Counted from the first letter of the stretch, positions 1-9,686 are shown. The stretch: 53,235 nt of DNA from Nocardia xishanensis NBRC 101358 (GCF_001613365.1 NZ_BDCF01000040.1:1-53235); one strand, 5' to 3'. The notes: generated from the letters alone by a model not told the origin. A program made the numbers and translations.

Positions 1-1
1 C

Positions 2-3000
2 GGTGCCGATCTCGGCGGCAGCCTCACCGCGGGCATCGACGGCGTCCTCGGCGCGGGTCTCGGCGCGGTCACCGATATCGCCGCGGGTGTCGGCGGAGGG
101 TTGGGCGCCGGTGTTGGCGCGGGTCTGGAGGGTGCGCTCGGTGCGGGCGCCGGTCTGACGGGCGCCGTGGGTAGCGCGGTGGGTGGCGTCGCCGATATCG
201 CCGCCGGGCTGGATACGTCGGTCGGTGCGGGTCTGGAGGGTGCGCTCGGGGCGGGTGCCGGTCTGACGGGTGCCGTCGGCGGCGCGTTGGACGGTGTCGG
301 CGATCTCACAACCGGTTTGACCGGCGGCCTCGGCGGCGCGTTGGACGGTGTGCTGGGCGTTGGTGCTGGGCTGGGTGCTGGTTTGGGGGGCGCCGTGGGT
401 GCGGGCGCCGAGGCCGGTGCCGGTCTGGGCGGTGCGCTGGAAGGTGCGATCGGCGCGGGCGCCGACCTCGGCGGCGATCTGTCCGCCGGTGTCGGTGGCG
501 CTGTGGATGGTGCGCTGGGCGTCGGCGCTGGGCTCGGTGCTGGTTTGGAGGGTGCCGTGGATGCGGGTGCCGGTCTGGGTGCCGGGCTGGGAGGTGCGAT
601 CGATGTCGGCGCCGAGCTCGGTGGCGATCTGTCCGCCGGTGTCGGTGGCGCGGTCGACGCGGGTGCCGGTCTGGGCGCGGGCTTGGGCGGCGCTCTCGGC
701 GCGGGAGCGGAATTGGGCGGTGACGTGGCGGGCGGTCTGGGTGGCGCGCTGGACGCGGGCCTCGGCGCGGGCGCGAATCTCGATGCGGGACTGGAAGGTA
801 CGTTGGGCGCGGGGCTGGGTGGCGCGGTTGGCGCGGGCGCTGATCTCGGTGGCGATCTGTCCGCCGGTATCGACTCCGCCATCGGCACGGGTGGCGACAT
901 CGCCACTGGAGTCGGTGTGGGTCTGGACGGCGCACTTGGTGCGGGTGCTGAGCTCGGCGGTGACTTGTCGGCCGGTCTCGGCGGCGCGAGCGGCGTCGGT
1001 GGCGATATCGCCGCCGGTGTCGGTGCGGGTCTGGATGGTGCGATCGATGCCGGAGCCGGGTTCGGCGGTGACCTGTCGGCCGGTCTTGGTGGTGCGATCA
1101 ATGCGGGCGCAGAGGCAGGTGCCGGTCTGGGCGCGGGGGTCGGCGGTGCACTCGATGCGGGCGCGGAGTTCGGTGGCGACGTGGCCGGCGGCCTCGAAGG
1201 TGCCCTGGACGCGGGCCTCGGCGCGGGCGCGAATCTTGGTGCCGGACTGGAAGGTGCGGTCGGAGCGGGTGCCGAGCTCGGTGGTGACTTGTCCGCTGGA
1301 ATCGATTCTGCGATCGGCACGGGTGGCGATTTCGCCGCCGGTGTGGGTGCGGGTCTGGGTGGTGCGCTGGATGCGGGTGCGGAGTTCGGTGGCGACGTGG
1401 CCGGTGGCTTCGACGGTGCGCTGGACGCGGGCCTCGGTGCGGGTGCCGAATTCGGCGGCGATTTGTCCGCCGGTGTGGGTGGCGCGATTTCCGCGGGTGG
1501 CGATCTCGCGAGCGGGGTAGGCGCTGGTCTGGACGGCGCTCTCGACGCTGGTCTGGGTGCGGGCGCGGACCTCGGTGCCGGGCTCGAAGGTGCCTTCGGT
1601 GGGGGCACGGAACTCGCCGGTGACCTGTCGGCCGGTCTCGGTGGCGCGCTGGACGCAGGCGCGGAGGCGGGCGCTGGATTCGGCGGCGGCCTGGAGGCAG
1701 GTCTTGGCGGGGCGGTCGACGCGGGTGCCGATCTCGGCGGTGATTTCGCTGCCGGTGTCGGTGGTGCGCTGGACGGTGGAGCTGAGGCTGGCGCGAATCT
1801 CGGTGCGGGCGTTGAGGGCGCGCTCGGGGCGGGGGCGAACCTGGGCGGGGATCTGGCCGCTGGGCTCGGTGGTGCGCTGAATGCGGGTGCCGGTCTTGGC
1901 GCCGGTCTGGGTGGCGCGGTCGACGCGGGTGCCGATCTCGGCGGTGATTTCGCTGCCGGTGTCGGTGGCGCGCTGAACGGTGGAGCTGAGGCTGGCGCGA
2001 ATCTCGGTGCGGGCGTTGAGGGCGCGCTCGGGGCGGGTGGTGCTGTGGCCGGTGGGCTCGAGGGTGCGTTCGATGCTGGAACCGAGGCGGGTGCGGGTCT
2101 GTCCGCTGGTCTCGAGACGGGTCTCGGCGGGGCCGTCGATGCGGGTGCGAACTTCGGCGGGGATCTGGCGGCTGGTTTCGGTGGTGCGCTGAGTGCGGGT
2201 GCCGAGGCTGGTGCCGGTCTGGCCGGCGGCCTGGAGGCGGGTGTCGGTGGTGCGCTGGATGCCGGCGCGGGACTCGGCGCGGGTCTCGGCGGTGCGGTAG
2301 GCGCGGGCATGGAAGCGGGTGCGGGTCTTGCCGGAGGCCTCGAGACCGGGCTCGGCGGTGCGGTCGATGCGGGTGCGAACCTGGGTGGCGATTTGTCCGC
2401 CGGTCTCGAGACGGGTCTCGGCGGTGCGGTCGATGCCGGTGCGAACCTGGGCGGCGGTCTGTCCGCCGGCGTGGAGACCGGTCTCGGCGGGGCCGTCGAT
2501 GCGGGTGCGAATCTCGGCGGGGATCTGGCCGGTGGGCTGGAAAGCGCTGTGGGCGGTGCGTTCGAAGCGGGTGCCGGTCTGGAGGGCGGCGTGGAAGGCG
2601 CGGTCGACGCCAGCGCCGACTTGGCGGCGGGGCTCGGGACCGCGGCGAGCGCGGGGGCGGAGTTCGGTGGGGAGTTCGCCGGTGGCATCGACGGAGCTGT
2701 CGAGGCTGGGGCCGGGCTCGGCGCTGGTCTGGAGAGCGGTTTGCAGGGCGTGGTGGAGGCTTCCACAGGCGTCGGGTCCGGTGTTTCCGGCGGGGCGAAC
2801 GCGAGTGCTCAGACGGTCACCGGTCTGGAGTCGAGCGTGTCGGCGGGCCTCGGCAGCGTCCTCGGCGCGGAGCAGGAGATCGGCGGCGGGCTGAACAGTG
2901 AACTCGGCGGCGTGCTCGCCAGCGGCGCGCAGGGCGGCGCCGAACTGGGCGGTGGCTTGCAGGGTCTTGTCGGTGGGGTGACCGGGTTCGGCGGCGGTGC

Positions 3001-3913
3001 GTCCGGTGGCGCGGATTCCGCCGTCGAGGCGGGCGGCGAGTTCGGAACCGGTTTGGAGACAGGCCTTTCCGGCGGCCTCGAAACCGGCGTCGCCGCGGGC
3101 GCGGATCTGACGGGCGGTCTCGGCGGTGCGTTCGGGGCGGGCGGCCAGGCGGCGTCCGGACTCGAGGCGGGCCTGTCGGCGGGACTCGGCGCGGCAGGCC
3201 AAGCGGGCGCCGGTCTCACGGCCGGGCTCAACGGCGCCATCGGCGCGGCTGGTCAGGCCGGGGCCGGACTGGAATCGGGTCTGTCGGCCGGTCTCGGTGC
3301 TGCCGGGAACGCGGGCGCGGGTCTGCACAGCGGACTGGAGACGGGCCTCGGCGCAGCGGCGGGTGCGGGCGCGGGCGTGCACAGCGGACTCGAGGCCGGT
3401 CTCGGGGCCGCGGGGAACGCGGGTGCGGGCCTGCACAGTGGCCTGGAGACGGGCGTCGGCAGTGCGGCTAACGCGGGTGCGGGCCTGCACAATGGCCTGG
3501 AGACGGGTATCGGCGGTGCGGCTAACGCGGGTGCGGGCCTGCACAGCGGCCTGGAGACGGGCGTCGGCGGTGGTCTGCACGGCGGTTTGGACTCCGGCCT
3601 CGGTGGCACGGCGAGCAGTGGCCTGTCCACCGGAGCCTCCAGCACGCTCCATGGCAGCGCGGACGCCTCCCACTCGGTCGGCGCGGGCGCACAGGGTGCG
3701 CTCGGCGGCGGCCACGACCTGGGTGGCAGCATCGGATCCACGGCGGAGACCACCGCGAACACCTGGTCCTCGCTGGACGTTTCGAGCGCATTCGGCAGTG
3801 GTTTCGACGGCGGCCTCGGCAGCACCGGCGAGACCTCGCTGTTCGCCGAGGGCGAGTCGAGCGCCGACTTCGGCGGGTCGACGGACCTGTCGGGTGATGC
3901 GTTCCTGCACTGA
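2..3913 (+). CDS. iniB: IniB-like giant glycine/alanine-rich repeat protein (5' partial)
   Basis: The reading frame is open from the left edge (codons begin at base 2) to a TGA at 3911-3913, giving at least 1303 residues, so the true start and any conserved IniB N-terminal domain lie outside the window. Almost all of it is degenerate Gly/Ala repeat of the type GGALDAGAELGGDLSAGL, with Leu/Val/Ile/Phe near every fourth residue and scattered Asp/Glu. A late variant carries AGAGLHSGLETG units (about 3290-3570). The last 70 residues or so lose the repeat and are Ser/Thr/Phe rich. It is followed after 17 bases by two dynamin-like GTPase genes, the order of mycobacterial iniB-iniA-iniC, and the name rests mainly on that context. 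M. tuberculosis IniB is far shorter (about 480 residues, from memory). In mycobacteria the operon is induced by cell-wall inhibitors such as isoniazid and ethambutol; the molecular role of IniB is unknown. Confidence 0.82.
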   Translation, partial: GADLGGSLTAGIDGVLGAGLGAVTDIAAGVGGGLGAGVGAGLEGALGAGAGLTGAVGSAVGGVADIAAGLDTSVGAGLEGALGAGAGLTGAVGGALDGVGDLTTGLTGGLGGALDGVLGVGAGLGAGLGGAVGAGAEAGAGLGGALEGAIGAGADLGGDLSAGVGGAVDGALGVGAGLGAGLEGAVDAGAGLGAGLGGAIDVGAELGGDLSAGVGGAVDAGAGLGAGLGGALGAGAELGGDVAGGLGGALDAGLGAGANLDAGLEGTLGAGLGGAVGAGADLGGDLSAGIDSAIGTGGDIATGVGVGLDGALGAGAELGGDLSAGLGGASGVGGDIAAGVGAGLDGAIDAGAGFGGDLSAGLGGAINAGAEAGAGLGAGVGGALDAGAEFGGDVAGGLEGALDAGLGAGANLGAGLEGAVGAGAELGGDLSAGIDSAIGTGGDFAAGVGAGLGGALDAGAEFGGDVAGGFDGALDAGLGAGAEFGGDLSAGVGGAISAGGDLASGVGAGLDGALDAGLGAGADLGAGLEGAFGGGTELAGDLSAGLGGALDAGAEAGAGFGGGLEAGLGGAVDAGADLGGDFAAGVGGALDGGAEAGANLGAGVEGALGAGANLGGDLAAGLGGALNAGAGLGAGLGGAVDAGADLGGDFAAGVGGALNGGAEAGANLGAGVEGALGAGGAVAGGLEGAFDAGTEAGAGLSAGLETGLGGAVDAGANFGGDLAAGFGGALSAGAEAGAGLAGGLEAGVGGALDAGAGLGAGLGGAVGAGMEAGAGLAGGLETGLGGAVDAGANLGGDLSAGLETGLGGAVDAGANLGGGLSAGVETGLGGAVDAGANLGGDLAGGLESAVGGAFEAGAGLEGGVEGAVDASADLAAGLGTAASAGAEFGGEFAGGIDGAVEAGAGLGAGLESGLQGVVEASTGVGSGVSGGANASAQTVTGLESSVSAGLGSVLGAEQEIGGGLNSELGGVLASGAQGGAELGGGLQGLVGGVTGFGGGASGGADSAVEAGGEFGTGLETGLSGGLETGVAAGADLTGGLGGAFGAGGQAASGLEAGLSAGLGAAGQAGAGLTAGLNGAIGAAGQAGAGLESGLSAGLGAAGNAGAGLHSGLETGLGAAAGAGAGVHSGLEAGLGAAGNAGAGLHSGLETGVGSAANAGAGLHNGLETGIGGAANAGAGLHSGLETGVGGGLHGGLDSGLGGTASSGLSTGASSTLHGSADASHSVGAGAQGALGGGHDLGGSIGSTAETTANTWSSLDVSSAFGSGFDGGLGSTGETSLFAEGESSADFGGSTDLSGDAFLH
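1712..2037 (+). repeat. Near-identical 122-bp in-frame duplication inside iniB
   Basis: Bases 1712-1833 and 1916-2037 match at all but two positions (T/C and G/A near the middle). They lie 204 bases (68 codons) apart and keep the reading frame. Most other repeat units of this gene match only at protein level, so this pair looks like a recent recombination or slippage product. Confidence 0.85.
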
Positions 3914-3930
3914 GAGAGGTCGATATCGCG

Positions 3931-5793
3931 ATGGGGACACCCGTATCCGCTTCCGCGCCCGCGGTACCGCTGCTGTCGGTACTGGGTGAAACCATCGCCG
4001 CGGCGCGCGCCGCGGGTCGCACCGACCTGGTCGGCCGCCTGGAGACGGCGGCCGACCGGGTCCGCGATCCGCGGCGTCGCATCGTGATCGCGGGTCAGCT
4101 CGGCCAGGGCAAGAGCCGTTTCGTGAACGCGCTGCTCAACGTCGACGCCTGCCCGGTGGGCGACGACGTGACCACCGACGTCCCCGCCACGCTCGTGAAC
4201 GGCGATCAGGCGCATGCGGAGCTGCTGCTCACCGACCCGTACGGTGGCGGCGAGACCCGGATTGCGGTGCCGATCGAACAGCTCCCCCAGCTCGACGCGC
4301 GCCAACCGCTCGCCGACGGCAGGCGGGTGCTGCGGATGGAGATCCAGCTGCCGAATCCGCTGCTCGCCGACGGCATCGTCCTGGTCGACACCCCCGGCGT
4401 CGGCGGACACGGAAACGCGGGCGCCACTACCGTTCTCGGCATGATCCCGGCCGCCGACGCGGTGTTCGTGCTCTCCGATGCCTCCACCGAGATCACCGAA
4501 CCCGAGCTGGTCTTCCTGCGCCAGGTGCGCGAACTGTGCCCCACGGTCGCGCTGTTGCTCACCAAGACCGATCTGTACCCGCATTGGCGGCGGGTGCACG
4601 AAGCGAATCTCGGCCACTTGCAGCGCGCCGGGGTGGACGTGCCGATCATCCCGGTCTCGGCGCTGCTGCGTGAGCACGCCATGCGTTTACAGGACGCCCA
4701 GCTCGGGATGGAGTCGGGTTTCGGTGTGCTGTATCAGTTCCTGCGCGAGCAGGTCGTCGCTCGCGATCAAGCCGCGACCCGTGCCGCCGTCGCACGCGAC
4801 ATCCAGTCCGCCGCCGAACATCTGGCGCTCGCCCTGGGCAGCGAACTCGTCGCGCTGCGCGACCCGAATCAAGGCGCGGCCGCGATCCGTGAACTCCGGG
4901 CGGCGAAAACCGCTGCGGAAGAACTGCATCGGCGCACCGCGGCCTGGCAGCAGACGCTCACCGACGGAATCACCGATCTGGCAGGCGATGTCGACCACGA
5001 TCTGCGAGATCGCCTGCGCGGCCTGACCCGAACCGGCGAGGAGTGGATCGACGAGCACGATCCGGGCAGGCACTGGGAGGCCATCGCCGAATGGCTCACC
5101 GGCACCGTCGACAGCGCGCTCGGCGACAACCTGCTGTGGACCCACAAGCGCGCGATCCAGTTGGCCGAGCGCGTCGCCGAGCACTTCACCCATATCGGCG
5201 CGGTGGAGCTGCCCGATGTGAGAAGCGGGCTGAACTCCGAGGAAAGTCTCGCCGGCTGCGGCACTCTCGCCGATCTGGAACCGGACATCGGTTTCGCCAG
5301 CAAGCTGCTCGTCGGCATGCGCGGCTCCTACGGTGGCGTACTGATGGTCGGACTCGCCAGCACCTTCGCGGGGCTGGCCATGCTCAACCCGATCTCCATC
5401 GGCGCGGGACTGATCGTGGGCGGCAAGGCATTTCGCGACGACAAACAGGCTCGCCTGGCCCGCCGCCGCGCGGAGGCCAAGAACGCGGTGCGCCGCTTCG
5501 TCGACGACGTCGCGTTCCAGGCGGGCAAGGAATCCAAGGACCGCCTGCACAGCATCCACCGCGCCCTGCGCGACCACTACAGCGGTGTCGCCGAGCGCGG
5601 CCTGCGATCCATCGAGGATTCGCTGCGCGCCGCGCAGGAGGCGGCCAACATGGAGACCGCGCGCCGCACCGAGCGGTGTGCCGTGCTGGAACGGCAGCTG
5701 CGCCTCGTCGCGGAGCTGCGCCGCTACGCCGACGTGATGCAACAGCCCATCGCCGCACCCGTGCAGAGAGCTCTCGGTACGGTATCTGGGTGA
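3931..5793 (+). CDS. iniA: IniA-like dynamin-family GTPase
   Basis: This 620-residue dynamin-like GTPase is expected to act at the cytoplasmic membrane. G1/P-loop is GQLGQGKS at residues 55-62, G3 is DTPG at 153-156 and G4 is TKTD at 211-214. A hydrophobic hairpin near residues 463-505 would be the membrane-inserting tip, followed by a basic, helical C-terminal arm. The ATG at 3931 follows iniB by 17 bases with GAGAGG upstream. In M. tuberculosis, IniA is induced by cell-wall drugs, forms oligomers and has been linked to drug tolerance and membrane remodelling. The pairing with a second dynamin-like gene directly downstream fits heteromeric bacterial dynamins. Length is close to the mycobacterial protein (about 640 residues). 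Confidence 0.9.
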   Translation: MGTPVSASAPAVPLLSVLGETIAAARAAGRTDLVGRLETAADRVRDPRRRIVIAGQLGQGKSRFVNALLNVDACPVGDDVTTDVPATLVNGDQAHAELLLTDPYGGGETRIAVPIEQLPQLDARQPLADGRRVLRMEIQLPNPLLADGIVLVDTPGVGGHGNAGATTVLGMIPAADAVFVLSDASTEITEPELVFLRQVRELCPTVALLLTKTDLYPHWRRVHEANLGHLQRAGVDVPIIPVSALLREHAMRLQDAQLGMESGFGVLYQFLREQVVARDQAATRAAVARDIQSAAEHLALALGSELVALRDPNQGAAAIRELRAAKTAAEELHRRTAAWQQTLTDGITDLAGDVDHDLRDRLRGLTRTGEEWIDEHDPGRHWEAIAEWLTGTVDSALGDNLLWTHKRAIQLAERVAEHFTHIGAVELPDVRSGLNSEESLAGCGTLADLEPDIGFASKLLVGMRGSYGGVLMVGLASTFAGLAMLNPISIGAGLIVGGKAFRDDKQARLARRRAEAKNAVRRFVDDVAFQAGKESKDRLHSIHRALRDHYSGVAERGLRSIEDSLRAAQEAANMETARRTERCAVLERQLRLVAELRRYADVMQQPIAAPVQRALGTVSG

Positions 5794-5884
5794 TCACGAC
5801 ACCCCACTCGCGCTCGGCCAGGGGCGCCGCCTCTTTCCGGTGCACCGTCGAGACCCGAATCGGCGTGCACGCCGCGGGGCGCCG

Positions 5885-7459
5885 GTGACCACGAGGGTCG
5901 CGCCCGGCATCGTCGTCGAGGCGCACCGGCTGGTGGACGCGGCCAGGCAGGCGTTCGCGCGCGAGCCACGACCGAGGGCGCTGCTCGCGGACTGCGCGCG
6001 CAGGCTGGATCAGCCGCTGCGCGTCGCGCTGGCGGGTTCGCTGAAGGCGGGCAAGTCCACACTGTTGAACTCGCTGGTCGGCCAGGACATCGCGCCCACC
6101 GACGCGACAGAGTGCACCAGGGTGGTCACCTGGTATCGGAACGGTCCGACCCCGAGCGTCACCGCCTACGCCCCCGACGGAGCCACCGCGAACGTGGTGG
6201 TGCGCCGCGGCGGCGGCGCCCACGGACTGACCTTCGACCTGCAACGGCTGAACTGGAACGCGCCAGGCCCCCGCGAGGTCGACCATCTCGAGGTCGAATG
6301 GCCCGCGGCAACGCTCGCGCACACCACCATCATCGATACCCCCGGCACGTCATCGCTGTCCCGCGAGGTGTCCCGCCGCACCGCCCGCCTGCTGACACCC
6401 GACGACGAGGACGCCGCGGCCGCCGAGCACGTGTCCGTTCCCGGCGCCGACGCGGTCGTCTACCTGCTGCGCAGGCTGGACGCCACCGACATCCGCTTCC
6501 TCGAGCGGATCGGCGCTGGAACCGGTGCGCGACAGGGTGGTTCGGGACTTGCCGGTCCGCTGGGTGTGGTCGGTGTGGTCTCGCGGGCCGACGAGATCGG
6601 CGCGGGACGCATCGACGCGCTGCATTCGGCGCGCGACGTGGCGTCCCGCTTCGCCACCGAGCTCGAGCGAACCGGCTTGTGTCAGGCCGTGATTCCCGTC
6701 GCGGGACTGCTCGCCTTCGCCGCGGCGACACTGCGTCAGCAGGAGTTCACCGCCTTCCAGGCTTTGGCCGGCGTCCCGGTGGACGAGCTGACCGCGGCGA
6801 TGTTGTCGGCGGACCGCTTCGCACGCCCCGACATTCCGCTGCCCGTCCCGCCGGAGCTGCGCGCCCAGCTGGCCGAGCGATTCGGCATGTTCGGTATCCG
6901 CATGGCCGTCACCCTGGTTCGGCTCGGCGTCCGCGATTCCGCCACGCTCGCCGCGGAATTGACCAGCCGCAGCGGGGTGGACGAGCTGCGCTCGGTGCTC
7001 GACGTGCAGTTCGGCCAGCGCGCCGACCAGCTCAAGGCGCATTCGGCCCTTACCGCCCTGGCCAGGGTCCTGACCGTCTATCCGGGCACGTCGGCCGACC
7101 AACTGCTGCCGCGGGTCCGCACCCTGCTCGCCGATGTGCACGGTTTCGCCGAACTGCGTCTGCTCGGCCGCCTGCGCACCGACGAATTGACCCTGCCCCC
7201 AGCGGATCTCGCCGAACTGCATCGCTTGATCGGCGGCTCGGGCATCGCACCGCACCTGCGCCTCGGCCTCCCCGTGGACGCGGGCCCGGACGCGCAGCGG
7301 GCCCAGGCCGTCGCCGCGGTGCGCAAATGGCGCGAACGCGCCCGCCACCCCATGGCCGACCAGCTCACCACCCTCGCCTGCCTGACCGCCGCCCGCAGCG
7401 CCGAGGGAACCCTGAGCATGCTGCCCCCTGCCGCGGAAATGCGCCTGGGTCGTCTCTGA
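5885..7459 (+). CDS. iniC: IniC-like dynamin-family GTPase
   Basis: Second dynamin-like GTPase of the operon, 524 residues from the GTG at 5885. G1 is GSLKAGKS at residues 51-58 and G3 is DTPG at 151-154; the G4 position reads SRAD, a degenerate form of the usual (N/T)KxD. Unlike IniA it has no clear long hydrophobic hairpin, so it may be a soluble or peripheral partner. An alternative in-frame GTG at 5840 adds 15 Arg-rich residues; 5885 is preferred because homology-like sequence begins there, but no strong ribosome site separates the two. The gene lies 91 bases after iniA on the same strand. It is somewhat longer than the roughly 490-residue M. tuberculosis IniC recalled from memory. Confidence 0.86.
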   Translation: MTTRVAPGIVVEAHRLVDAARQAFAREPRPRALLADCARRLDQPLRVALAGSLKAGKSTLLNSLVGQDIAPTDATECTRVVTWYRNGPTPSVTAYAPDGATANVVVRRGGGAHGLTFDLQRLNWNAPGPREVDHLEVEWPAATLAHTTIIDTPGTSSLSREVSRRTARLLTPDDEDAAAAEHVSVPGADAVVYLLRRLDATDIRFLERIGAGTGARQGGSGLAGPLGVVGVVSRADEIGAGRIDALHSARDVASRFATELERTGLCQAVIPVAGLLAFAAATLRQQEFTAFQALAGVPVDELTAAMLSADRFARPDIPLPVPPELRAQLAERFGMFGIRMAVTLVRLGVRDSATLAAELTSRSGVDELRSVLDVQFGQRADQLKAHSALTALARVLTVYPGTSADQLLPRVRTLLADVHGFAELRLLGRLRTDELTLPPADLAELHRLIGGSGIAPHLRLGLPVDAGPDAQRAQAVAAVRKWRERARHPMADQLTTLACLTAARSAEGTLSMLPPAAEMRLGRL

Positions 7460-7565
7460 TTCACGCCATCTGATCAGGCCGTGAACTACCGCTCGTCGCC
7501 AACACCGGCCGGAGCATCGATGGCCGCAGCGCGGAAGTCCCCGTGGCAGCCGAGATTCGCTGTCC

Positions 7566-8615
7566 TCAGCTCCCGAGGTAGGCCGATGCCGTCTCGGCCG
7601 GTGCTGTGCGCGTCGTCCGAAGTCCAGCGGCGGTTCGGCGTGCGCGCAGGCCGCCGACCAGGCACAGCGCCGCGCCGACCGCTACCCAGGCGACCAGGAC
7701 GGTGACGGCCTGGGTAGCGCCGCGGCCGTCGAAAAACGCGGTCGAGCGCAGCAATCGGCCACCGGCCCCTGGCGGCAGCAACTGGCCGAGGGCGCCGGAC
7801 CAGCCGGGCAGCATCTCGGGTGCGGTGGCCGTGCCCGAGAGCGGGTTGCCGACGAGCATCATCACCGCGGCGCCGATTCCGATCCCGACGTACCCGAAAA
7901 GTGACTCGAGCCCGAGGATGGTCAGCGAGGTCGCCGCGATGGTCAGCGCGACAGCGCAGGCGTTCGCCGGGTAGGACCCGCTCAGTGAGCCGAGCCAGAA
8001 CTGCAGGATCGCCGCCACGGCCAGGCCGCCGGTCACCGCGAAGCCGAGCGCCCCGGCGACCCGGCGGACGGTGCCCTGAACGAGCCTGGTCAGCAGCACC
8101 GCGGCGAGCAGACCGCCCATCACCAAGGGCAGTGCGCCCGCGGACAGCCCGGCGCCACGCGGGTCGTCCGCGGGCAGGGCGGCGAGATCGCGGACAGCGA
8201 CCGGCGAGCCGGTGCCGCCCGCTTGGCCGAGGCCGGTCGCCATGGTCTGCATGGTCTGGGCGATCGCCGTGCTTGCGGCCGACGCGACGATCACCTGCGG
8301 GGCGCCGGAGCTGAGATCGATCGCCCCGTACACCCGCCGGTCGCGGATGAGTTGTTCGGCGGCGGCGGTGTCGGAGACTTCGGTGATGTCGAAGCCGCCC
8401 GGCAGACGCACGTCCAGCGCCGTACGAATCTGCGCGACCGCGGGCTCCGGTCCGGCGAGGGCGATCGGCACGTCGTGTACCGACGAGCGCACCGATGGCC
8501 ATGCGAAGGCGACGAGCAGCGCGCTGACGATCGCCGTCAGCAAAGCGATCGCCGCGCCCACCTTCGTCCAACGTGACGGCAGCGTGCCGGTGGCGAGCGG
8601 CGCCCCTGTGGTCAT
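7566..8615 (-). CDS. YhgE/Pip or ABC-2-like multi-pass membrane protein
   Basis: A 349-residue membrane protein. One transmembrane segment lies near residues 20-40, followed by an extracytoplasmic region of about 130 residues and then five or six hydrophobic segments in the C-terminal half. This is the layout of ABC-2-type permeases and YhgE/Pip-like proteins; substrate unknown and no ATPase gene is adjacent. The ATG at 8615 is chosen because GAGGAG lies about six bases upstream. A further in-frame ATG at 8648 overlaps the stop of the sigma factor gene (ATGA), so coupled initiation there is possible. The gene lies directly downstream of the ECF sigma factor on the same strand and is probably co-transcribed. 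It converges on iniC. Confidence 0.6.
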   Translation of the reverse strand: MTTGAPLATGTLPSRWTKVGAAIALLTAIVSALLVAFAWPSVRSSVHDVPIALAGPEPAVAQIRTALDVRLPGGFDITEVSDTAAAEQLIRDRRVYGAIDLSSGAPQVIVASAASTAIAQTMQTMATGLGQAGGTGSPVAVRDLAALPADDPRGAGLSAGALPLVMGGLLAAVLLTRLVQGTVRRVAGALGFAVTGGLAVAAILQFWLGSLSGSYPANACAVALTIAATSLTILGLESLFGYVGIGIGAAVMMLVGNPLSGTATAPEMLPGWSGALGQLLPPGAGGRLLRSTAFFDGRGATQAVTVLVAWVAVGAALCLVGGLRARRTAAGLRTTRTAPAETASAYLGS

Positions 8616-8644
8616 AACTACTCCTCGAGCGGTTGGGCCGGTAT

Positions 8645-9604
8645 TCATCGCAGGGTGAGCGGGGTTTCGGAGTCGATGTGGGTCAGCTTCTGCGGGTTGC
8701 GCACGTAGTAGAGCCCGGCGATGCGGGCGTCCTCGACACGAAGGGCGATGACGCCGTCGAGCTCCCCGCCGACGTGCAGAGCCAGCGCGGGGCTGCCGTT
8801 GATCACGGCCGGCCGGACGGTGAGCGCGACATCGTTCTTGGTCAGGCCGCCGACGATGAAGCGAGCCACCTTGTCGGCGCCGAGGATCGGCCGCGGTGTG
8901 GCTTGCTTGATACCACCGCCGTCGCTGATCGCCACCACATCGGGGGCGAGTACGTCGAGGAGGCCTTGCAGGTCTCGGGTCTCGAGCGCGCGCCGGAACG
9001 CCTCGAGCGCCGCCTCGGCCTGCCGCGCGGTCACCGTGCGGCGTGGCCTGCGGGCTTCGACGTGGCGGCGAGCGCGGTGGGCGATCTGGTGCACGGCCGC
9101 GGGTGTCTTGTCGACCGCTGCCGCTATCTCGTCGTAGCCGATACCGAACGCTTCACGCAGTACGAACACCGCCCGTTCGGTCGGGGTCAGCGTCTCGAGC
9201 ACGAGCATCAGCGCCATCGATACGCTCTCGGCGAGTTCGACGTCGGCGGCCACATCCGGTGTCGTGAGCAGTGGCTCCGGCAGCCAGGAGCCCACATAGG
9301 CCTCGCGGCGGCGCTTCACCGAGCGCAGCCGGTTGAGCGCCTGGCGGGTGGTGATCCGAACCAGGTAGGCACGGGGTTCGGTGACGTGCGCCTGGTCGAC
9401 TTCGACCCAGCGCAACCAGGTTTCCTGCAGGACGTCGTCGGCGTCGGCCGCCGAACCGAGCATCTCGTAGGCGACGGTGAACAGCAGATTGCGGTGGGCG
9501 AGAAAGGTTTTCGTCGCCTCGACGGTGACGTGTTCACCGCGATCGCGCCCCGCTGCCTCGCTTCCGGCCCGCCGCTGCTCGCCGTCTGCACTTGTCCTGT
9601 CCAT
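8645..9604 (-). CDS. sigJ: ECF41-type (SigJ-like) RNA polymerase sigma factor with SnoaL-like C-terminal domain
   Basis: A 319-residue extracytoplasmic-function sigma factor. Region 2 contains the DADDVLQETWLRW block and region 4 the TPTERAVFVLREAFG and YDEIAAAV helices. The long C-terminal extension is a SnoaL/NTF2-like domain carrying a DGGG motif and an NPQKL motif, corresponding to the DGGGR and NPDKL signatures of ECF41 factors, in which this domain replaces an anti-sigma factor. ATG 9604 has GGGAGAGG seven bases upstream; an earlier in-frame start at 9628 is less likely. ECF41 genes typically neighbour a carboxymuconolactone decarboxylase, oxidoreductase or epimerase gene, and a flavoprotein oxidoreductase is the upstream neighbour here. 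The name sigJ follows common actinobacterial annotation and is not proof of orthology. Confidence 0.88.
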   Translation of the reverse strand: MDRTSADGEQRRAGSEAAGRDRGEHVTVEATKTFLAHRNLLFTVAYEMLGSAADADDVLQETWLRWVEVDQAHVTEPRAYLVRITTRQALNRLRSVKRRREAYVGSWLPEPLLTTPDVAADVELAESVSMALMLVLETLTPTERAVFVLREAFGIGYDEIAAAVDKTPAAVHQIAHRARRHVEARRPRRTVTARQAEAALEAFRRALETRDLQGLLDVLAPDVVAISDGGGIKQATPRPILGADKVARFIVGGLTKNDVALTVRPAVINGSPALALHVGGELDGVIALRVEDARIAGLYYVRNPQKLTHIDSETPLTLR

Positions 9605-9686
9605 GGATTCCTCTCCCGTCGGTCGCAATCAGGTCGACACCGGACCGTCGATGAGGTGGCCGAGATCCGGAGCCAGCACACACTTT

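Noticed and set aside
306..935. Long Arg/His/Pro-rich minus-strand frame opposite iniB
   Set aside because: Arises from the GC-rich Gly/Ala codons of iniB on the other strand; no ribosome site and no family resemblance. Similar shadow frames opposite dnaK, clpB, iniA and fba were dropped for the same reason.
3126..3989. Plus-strand Arg-rich 287-codon frame overlapping the iniB end and iniA start
   Set aside because: Composition is that of a shifted Gly/Ala repeat, and it overlaps two well supported genes.
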